DNA from: TMP-24 sp041397305
GTDB taxonomy: Bacteria > Pseudomonadota > Alphaproteobacteria > Rhodobacterales > Rhodobacteraceae
Length of the DNA: 64,000 bases
Direction of reading: 5' to 3'
Assembly: GCA_041397305.1 (NCBI GenBank)
Contig: JAWKWX010000013.1
Location: 1 to 64,000 of the forward strand
The notes under the pieces are model-generated. The model was not told the origin of the DNA and searched no databases. It saw only the letters and a list, made by a program, of their open reading frames with translations. Positions 59,425 through 64,000 of the stretch are shown piece by piece; position 1 is the stretch's first letter, and each line of letters opens with the position of its first letter. The position numbers were made by a program, and so were the translations under genes.

Positions 59425-60012
59425 TCAGAGATAAAGCGGCGCGCGCGCGCCTTCCGCAAAGCGCCGCAGCACCGCCGGGTAGAGCTGATGTTCCATCACC
59501 AGAACCTTCGCCGCCAGGCTCTCGGTCGTCTCGCCCGCTGCGACCGGAATTTTCGCCTGACCGAGGATGGGCCCGGCATCAAGTTCGGATGTCACTTCGT
59601 GAACCGTGCAGCCCGCCTCGCGGTCGCCAGCAGCTAGGGCGCGGGCATGGGTGTGGAGCCCGGGATATTTCGGCAGAAGCGAGGGGTGGATGTTCAGCAT
59701 CCGTCCCCGGAAGGATTCGACGAAGCGCGGGGACAGTACCCGCATGAACCCGGCCAGACAGACGATATCGGGCCGCGCGAGGATGAGGTGCGCCATCAGC
59801 GCATCCTCGAAACCGGCGCGATCCTTGCCATAGGGCCGGTGATCGACCGCTGCCGTCGGAATGCCCAGCATCCGCGCCCGCTCCAGCCCGGTCGCGGACG
59901 GATCGTTCGAGGCCACCAGCACCGGCCGCGCCGGGTGATCGCCTTTCATGCTGGAGGCCAGCGCCACCATGTTGGAACCACCCCCGGATATCAGGATGGC
60001 CACCCGTTTCAC
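59425..60012 (-). CDS. purN: Phosphoribosylglycinamide formyltransferase
   Basis: The 195-residue protein begins (GTG) VKRVAILISGGGSNMVALAS and carries LAGFMRVLSPRFVESFRGRMLNIHPSLLPKYPGLHTHARAL (split), which holds the active-site Asn/His/Asp loop, and CTVHEVTSELDAGPIL. It formylates glycinamide ribotide with 10-formyl-THF in purine synthesis. The GTG at 60012 overlaps the purM stop by four bases (GTGA), so the two are translationally coupled. The ORF extension beyond that start is antisense to purM. Confidence 0.92.
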   Translation of the reverse strand: MKRVAILISGGGSNMVALASSMKGDHPARPVLVASNDPSATGLERARMLGIPTAAVDHRPYGKDRAGFEDALMAHLILARPDIVCLAGFMRVLSPRFVESFRGRMLNIHPSLLPKYPGLHTHARALAAGDREAGCTVHEVTSELDAGPILGQAKIPVAAGETTESLAAKVLVMEHQLYPAVLRRFAEGARAPLYL

Positions 60013-61055
60013 AGGAGCGCGCCCTTGTACTGAACGCCCGCCCCCGTCACCACGCGGCCCAGGGGCACGACCGTCTCGCCCATCTCGGCAAGAAGTGCCT
60101 GCAGCGCGGACGCGCGGTCGGCAGCAACGACAAGCATCATGCCGATCCCGCAATTGAAGGTTTTCAGCAGCTCCGGCTCGCTCATGCCTGCCGTTTCCGC
60201 CAGCCAGCGGAAGACCGGCGGCAAGGTCCAGGCCGAAAGGTCGATCTCGCAGGCCAATCCGTCGGGCAGGACGCGCGGCGGGTTCTCGGTCAGCCCGCCA
60301 CCGGTGATATGGGCAAGGCCATGCACGCCGCCGGCGCGGATCGCGGCCAGCGCCTGTTTGACGTAAAGCCGCGTCGGCGCCAGCAGCGCCGCGCCCAGCG
60401 TGCCACCGCCAAAGGGCGCGGCCGCGTCCCAGCCAAGACCGGACAGTTCGACGACCTTGCGCACGAAGGAATAGCCGTTGGAATGGACCCCGTTCGAGGC
60501 AAGCCCCAGAAGCACATCGCCTTCGGTCACGCCTTTGGGCAGGTCGTCGCCCCGTTCCATTGCCCCCACCGCAAAACCCGCGAGGTCGAAATCGCCCTTG
60601 TGATACATGCCGGGCATTTCTGCCGTCTCGCCACCGATCAGCGCGCAGCCGGATTGCACGCATCCCTCGGCAATCCCTTCGATGATCCGCGCGGCCTGAT
60701 CAATCTCAAGCTTCCCGGTCGCGAAATAATCGAGGAAGAACAAGGGCTCTGCCCCCTGGCAGACCAGATCGTTCACGCACATGGCGACAAGGTCTATGCC
60801 GATCGTATCGACAGCGCCGGTGTCGATGGCGATCCTGAGCTTGGTTCCTACCCCGTCGGTCGCCGCGACCAGGACAGGATCGACATAGCCCGCCCCCTTC
60901 AGATCGAAGAGCGCCCCGAACCCGCCAAGGCCCGAAACGGTGCCTGAACGGCCCGTGCGCTTCGCCGCCGGCTTGATCCGTTCGACCAGCGCATTGCCCG
61001 CATCGATATCGACGCCCGCGTCGGCGTAGGTGAGCCCGTTCTTTTCGTTCGCCAT
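60009..61055 (-). CDS. purM: Phosphoribosylformylglycinamidine cyclo-ligase
   Basis: The 348-residue enzyme shows the PurM/ThiL fold: GLTYADAGVDIDAGNALVERI, GVGTKLRIAIDTG (ATP site), VAMCVNDLVCQGAEPLFFLDY, GGETAEMPGMY and GIPLGVTEGDVLLGLASNGVHSNGYS-like segments (split). It closes the imidazole ring in purine synthesis with ATP. Start and stop overlap neighbours by one base (TGATG, upstream membrane protein) and four bases (purN), so the three are one translational unit. Confidence 0.95.
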   Translation of the reverse strand: MANEKNGLTYADAGVDIDAGNALVERIKPAAKRTGRSGTVSGLGGFGALFDLKGAGYVDPVLVAATDGVGTKLRIAIDTGAVDTIGIDLVAMCVNDLVCQGAEPLFFLDYFATGKLEIDQAARIIEGIAEGCVQSGCALIGGETAEMPGMYHKGDFDLAGFAVGAMERGDDLPKGVTEGDVLLGLASNGVHSNGYSFVRKVVELSGLGWDAAAPFGGGTLGAALLAPTRLYVKQALAAIRAGGVHGLAHITGGGLTENPPRVLPDGLACEIDLSAWTLPPVFRWLAETAGMSEPELLKTFNCGIGMMLVVAADRASALQALLAEMGETVVPLGRVVTGAGVQYKGALL

Positions 61056-61504
61056 CAGTCTGTCCGTATCCTTTGGTGCGTCTGCCGTTCCGCGGCCTTC
61101 GCCGCGTTGCGCGCACCCATCATGAAGAAAACCCGGTTGAGCGGACAGGCAAGGAGCAGGATCGCCAGGAGCATTGCGACAAGCCCGCTCACCGGTACAA
61201 CCTGCATGATCTCCTGCAGGCCGCCGAGCGCCCAGAAGATCGCAAGCTGGACCATCGACACGACCGCAAGCGCGCCCGTCATCAGCCGCGCCGCCCGCCA
61301 GCCTTCCGCACCGGCCGGAACCGCCCCGCCAAGCCGGTACTGGCGCTGGCCCGCATCCATCGCCCCTGCCATCACCGGAATGAGAGCCATGCCCGCATTG
61401 TAAAGCGGCCTATTCAACAGATATTCCGCCAAAGTGACCAGAATCCCGACGGCGATCCCGCTGAGGAACACCACAAGACCATAACGGCCGGCCAGATTGG
61501 ACAA
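61055..61504 (-). CDS. Four-segment membrane protein (ABZJ_00895-like)
   Basis: The 149-residue product has four membrane segments (LVVFLSGIAVGILVTLAEYLL; NAGMALIPVMAGAMDAG; LMTGALAVVSMVQLAIFWAL; VPVSGLVAMLLAILLLACPL) and a basic C-terminus. It resembles the ABZJ_00895 family, of unknown function. Its stop overlaps the purM start by one base, so it is the first gene of a coupled unit with purM-purN, though a link to purine synthesis is not indicated by its sequence. Confidence 0.7.
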   Translation of the reverse strand: MSNLAGRYGLVVFLSGIAVGILVTLAEYLLNRPLYNAGMALIPVMAGAMDAGQRQYRLGGAVPAGAEGWRAARLMTGALAVVSMVQLAIFWALGGLQEIMQVVPVSGLVAMLLAILLLACPLNRVFFMMGARNAAKAAERQTHQRIRTD

Positions 61505-61633
61505 GCTTCCCTCTCCCGCCCAGAGATTTCGCGTGGCGCCGGGTTACCCTGTTCGTCCGGCAATGGCAATCGCGCTTGCGCCCGCCCGCCGGTTGACCCT
61601 CCGCGCCAGTATGCTAGGCATTGCGCCACGGTC

Positions 61634-61706
61634 GGGCCTGTAGCTCAATGGTCAGAGCAGGGCGCTCATAACGCCTTGGTTGGGGGTTCGAGTCCCTCCG
61701 GGCCTA
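61634..61706 (+). tRNA. tRNA with CAT anticodon (Met elongator or Ile2)
   Basis: A full cloverleaf is visible: acceptor GGGCCTG pairing with CGGGCCT (G-U at 1-72), D arm GCTC..GAGC, anticodon stem GGGCG/CGCCT with loop CTCATAA (anticodon CAT at 61667-61669), T arm GGGGG-TTCGAGT-CCCTC, discriminator A. It is not the initiator type. Acceptor pairs C4-G69 and C5-G68 are like the lysidine-modified tRNA-Ile2 recognised by TilS, so isoleucine identity is as likely as methionine. CCA is not encoded in full (CC then G). Confidence 0.9.
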
Positions 61707-61996
61707 CCGTGGGATCCTGGCGCTGCAGATGCCGTGGCGGGACCGCACACGGGCGCGACCTGCCTGAAACATCCCTGGCTATGCATTTCCCGCTGCTGCG
61801 CGACCCGACCGCTTTGCTGCCGATCGGTCGGGGCCCGCGGGGCAGGACCGAACCGACCGTTGCGCAGGCTGGCGGCATACCCCTCTCGCAAGGTGGTTTC
61901 GCGCGAATGCCACCTCTTCCGCCAAACGCCTCCCTCTTGCGGGCAGCGGTCCGGACGTGCATATCAGAAGGGATTTCTGATAGAGAGGCCTGGCCG

Positions 61997-62311
61997 ATGA
62001 CCACTTTCGACGAACGCGAAAATGCTTTCGAAAACAAGTTCGCCCATGACGAGGAACTGAAGTTCAAGGCAGCCGCGCGGCGCGACAAGCTTGCCGGCCT
62101 CTGGGCGGCGGGTCTTCTGGGCAAGAGCGGTGCCGAGGCAGATGCCTATGCCAGATCGGTGGTGATCGCCGATATGGAAGAGGCGGGCGACGAGGATGTG
62201 GTGCGCAAGCTTGCCTCCGATCTTGGCGCCAAGGCCGACGAGGCGACGATCCGTGCCAAGCTCGCGGAATGCTTCGCCGAGGCCAAGCGCCAGATCATGA
62301 CGGAAAGCTGA
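61997..62311 (+). CDS. ATPase inhibitor subunit zeta (DUF1476)
   Basis: The 104-residue protein matches the alphaproteobacterial F1-ATPase inhibitor zeta: MTTFDERENAFENKFAHDEEL, then ARRDKLAGLWAAGLLGKSGAEA and DEDVVRKLASDLG. The N-terminal inhibitory helix enters the F1 catalytic interface and blocks ATP hydrolysis. The ATG at 61997 gives the exact family start; the long frame from 61073 is an artefact running through the tRNA. It is transcribed alone, away from the atp genes, as usual for this subunit. Confidence 0.93.
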   Translation: MTTFDERENAFENKFAHDEELKFKAAARRDKLAGLWAAGLLGKSGAEADAYARSVVIADMEEAGDEDVVRKLASDLGAKADEATIRAKLAECFAEAKRQIMTES

Positions 62312-62341
62312 CCGGACCAGCCATCGGTTCACGGGAGATGT

Positions 62342-62369
62342 CGCGCGGGTCCCGGCCCGCGCGTTTTCG
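62342..62369 (+). terminator. Intrinsic terminator after the zeta subunit gene
   Basis: CGCGCGGG pairs with CCCGCGCG across a 6-base loop and is followed by TTTTCGTTT, 30 bases after the stop. Confidence 0.88.
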
Positions 62370-62487
62370 TTTCGATCCCTAAAAAGCCCGGTATTTTCCG
62401 GTGCTGGCACTCGCTGGCGTTAAGCGCCCGACAACCCTGCCGGGGGCTAGCTGACCGTACGGGTCGGTGCGGGGACGGGGGACCGGG

Positions 62488-64000
62488 ATGGCGCATTTTC
62501 GTGGCGCGATTGCCGTTGGCAGGCTGGCGAAAAGGCCCGTCGGGGCGCCTTTGCTGTTGCGCCGGGCGTTGGTCCGGCACCTGCCGCTTCTGGGGCTCGC
62601 GGCACTCATCGTGCTGGCTTTCCACGACCGGCTGACAACACTCGACTGGACATCGGCGATCGCCGCCGTCCGGGAAATTTCCGTGCCGCAATGGCTCATC
62701 GCCGCCGCGGCAAGCTATGCGAGCTATCGCGCGATCGGCCAGTATGATGCCCAGCTTCACCGCTGGCGCGCGACCGGCGTGCCCGAGCGTCAGGCCGCAA
62801 GGTCCGGCATGGCGGCGATCGCCATCAGCCAGACGGCGGGCTTCGGGCTTCTGACCGGAAGTCTCATGCGCTTCCATCTGGTGCCGAACCTCTCGCTTGC
62901 CGCCGCCGTCCGTCTGACAATTGCCGTCACCGCGAGCTTCCTCGCCGCCTGGTCGGTGCTGACCGCACTTGCCTTCGCGTTCGCCTGGCCCCCGGATGCG
63001 CCGCATGCCACGGTGCTCCGGATCGTCGCGCTGGTCGTTGTTGTGCTTGCCCTGCTCGGCGCGCTGCGGCTGGCCTTCGTGCCGCATGTCCGGATCGGGC
63101 GGCACAGGATGGAGGCACCGCCGCTGCGGCAGATGATGCGCATGCTTCTCCTAACGCTCATCGATTGCCTCGGCGCGGCGGCAGCCCTTTATGTCTTCCT
63201 TCCCCCCGATCTCGCGCCTGACCTCGCGCATTTCCTGCCCGCCTTCCTGCTGGCGCTTGGCACGGGGCTGATGCTGGGAACGCCAGGCGGTGTCGGGCCG
63301 TTCGAAGTCGTGCTGGTTACCCTTCTGCCCGGCTTGCCGCCCGACCTGCTGGCCACCGCGCTGATCTGCTACCGCATGATCTATTTCGTCCTTCCCGCCG
63401 CCGTCGCCGCCGCGATCGTGGCGCTGGCCACGCTGGACCGTTCGCGTCCTGGTGCAGCCGAAGGCATCGCCGCGTCCGCGTCTCCGTCTTCAGGCGGGGC
63501 GGTGCCGTCCTTCTACCCCAACCCCGGCGCCGCCATCCTGCCCGAGGCGCTCGCGCTGGCCCCGCGCGCCGAATATGGCCTTGGCCGCCAGGGCACGCAC
63601 CGGATCCTGCAGGGCGCGCGGCATCGCGATTTCTGGCTGATCGCGCGCGCCGGGCAGCGGCTCGTCGCCTTGCTCGACCCGTCGGGCGGCACCGGCGCCT
63701 GTCGGCGGCTTCTGCCCGTTCTTGCCGCCGAGGCCCGCGCCGCTGGACTGACGCCCTGCCTCTACAAGGTCGGACCGCGTACCGCAGCGGCGGCGCGCGC
63801 CGAAGGATGGGCGACCGTCCCGGTGGCAGAGGATCATTGGCTCTGCCCCCGCACCTTCACACCGGCGGTCAGCGCGCGCGCCACCTTGCGCCGGAAGCTC
63901 CGCCATGCGGCCGAGGCGGGCGTCACCGTCACGCGCCACCGGCCGTACGACCCGGCGGGGCTGCCCTTCGCGGCGATGGAAGAGGTGAACGCGGACTGGA
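62488..64000 (+). CDS. MprF-like phosphatidylglycerol lysyltransferase family protein (cut by window edge)
   Basis: From the ATG at 62488 an open frame of 504 codons runs to the window end. It begins with about eight membrane segments (GLAALIVLAFHDRL, LIAAAASYASYRAI, and so on) including TGLMLGTPGGVGPFEVVLV, the flippase-like pattern of MprF/UPF0104 proteins, then a linker and the start of a DUF2156-type aminoacyl transferase domain (EYGLGRQGTHRIL, DFWLIARAGQRLVALLDPSGG). Such proteins attach lysine or alanine to phosphatidylglycerol and move it across the membrane. The C-terminal catalytic part is cut off. Confidence 0.8.
   Translation, partial: MAHFRGAIAVGRLAKRPVGAPLLLRRALVRHLPLLGLAALIVLAFHDRLTTLDWTSAIAAVREISVPQWLIAAAASYASYRAIGQYDAQLHRWRATGVPERQAARSGMAAIAISQTAGFGLLTGSLMRFHLVPNLSLAAAVRLTIAVTASFLAAWSVLTALAFAFAWPPDAPHATVLRIVALVVVVLALLGALRLAFVPHVRIGRHRMEAPPLRQMMRMLLLTLIDCLGAAAALYVFLPPDLAPDLAHFLPAFLLALGTGLMLGTPGGVGPFEVVLVTLLPGLPPDLLATALICYRMIYFVLPAAVAAAIVALATLDRSRPGAAEGIAASASPSSGGAVPSFYPNPGAAILPEALALAPRAEYGLGRQGTHRILQGARHRDFWLIARAGQRLVALLDPSGGTGACRRLLPVLAAEARAAGLTPCLYKVGPRTAAAARAEGWATVPVAEDHWLCPRTFTPAVSARATLRRKLRHAAEAGVTVTRHRPYDPAGLPFAAMEEVNADW

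Noticed and set aside
60013..60663. Extension of purN to 412 codons
   Set aside because: Extension is an out-of-frame reading of purM; the GTG at 60012 gives the exact PurN start and couples to purM.
61073..61996. Extension of the zeta-subunit frame to 412 codons
   Set aside because: It passes through the tRNA and antisense of the membrane protein; the ATG at 61997 is the family start.
61707..61996. Possible attachment site or small gene next to the tRNA
   Set aside because: No integrase, no repeat of the tRNA 3' end and no frame with a ribosome site were seen in these 290 bases.

Overview
The window is a dense, GC-rich bacterial chromosome segment that looks like an alphaproteobacterium of the Rhodobacteraceae (Rhodobacter/Rhodovulum/Paracoccus relatives). 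The call rests on gene content: a PccR-type regulator with the propionyl-CoA pathway, the ATPase inhibitor zeta subunit (DUF1476), betIBA with choXWV, a VPLPA-CTERM protein, a corrinoid protein next to DUF1638, and GC-hairpin repeats placed after gene 3' ends. No rRNA, insertion sequence, prophage, integrase or CRISPR array was seen. Both ends are cut inside genes.

Layout. 1-9.7 kb: cut Pro/Ala/Glu-rich exported protein, DXD glycosyltransferase, iron-type binding protein with its own promoter and terminator, nucleoside hydrolase, a minus-strand housekeeping group (EEP hydrolase, DnaJ-like, GNAT, VOC) and nhaA. 9.7-22.5 kb: propionyl-CoA assimilation on the minus strand (pccB, small exported proteins, pccA, methylmalonyl-CoA mutase), interrupted by a 107-aa remnant of a Y-family DNA polymerase and a GT-C-like membrane protein. 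The plus-strand regulator pccR follows, with TTTGCAAA-type sites upstream of both pccB and pccR. 22.5-25.2 kb: DUF465, pabB/pabC, DUF1003. 25.2-33.2 kb: divergent choline/betaine locus. betI, betB, a PLP dehydratase and betA are translationally coupled on the minus strand; choX, choW and choV are on the plus strand; two near-identical operators lie between them. 33.2-36.2 kb: EamA, LysE and ACT-domain genes opposite an ArgP-like LysR gene. 36.3-44.5 kb: YebC, two convergent SLC13-type transporters, YmdB-type phosphoesterase, VPLPA-CTERM protein, 5-formyl-THF cyclo-ligase, MgtE. 44.6-48.6 kb: guanine deaminase, flavin amine oxidase and 8-oxoguanine-type deaminase. 48.8-55.1 kb: rpmG, Bax inhibitor-1 protein, DUF1127, LysR, quinone oxidoreductase, XRE regulator behind an AT-rich palindromic region, HisN-type phosphatase, radical SAM protein. 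55.2-56.9 kb: corrinoid protein, 57-aa membrane protein, DUF1638. 56.9-64 kb: SufE, lipoprotein, RNase D, purN/purM with a membrane protein, a CAT-anticodon tRNA, zeta subunit, and the cut MprF-like gene.

How the genes work together. PccA/PccB carboxylate propionyl-CoA and the B12-dependent mutase forms succinyl-CoA; the epimerase is not in the window. ChoXWV imports choline, and BetA and BetB oxidise it to glycine betaine. The corrinoid protein/DUF1638 pair resembles one-carbon methyl-transfer clusters, although no methyltransferase is present here. Nucleoside hydrolase and the two deaminases point to purine salvage or catabolism. Several reading frames shorter than 60 codons (42 aa and 57 aa) are annotated because they have good ribosome-binding sites or coupled starts.
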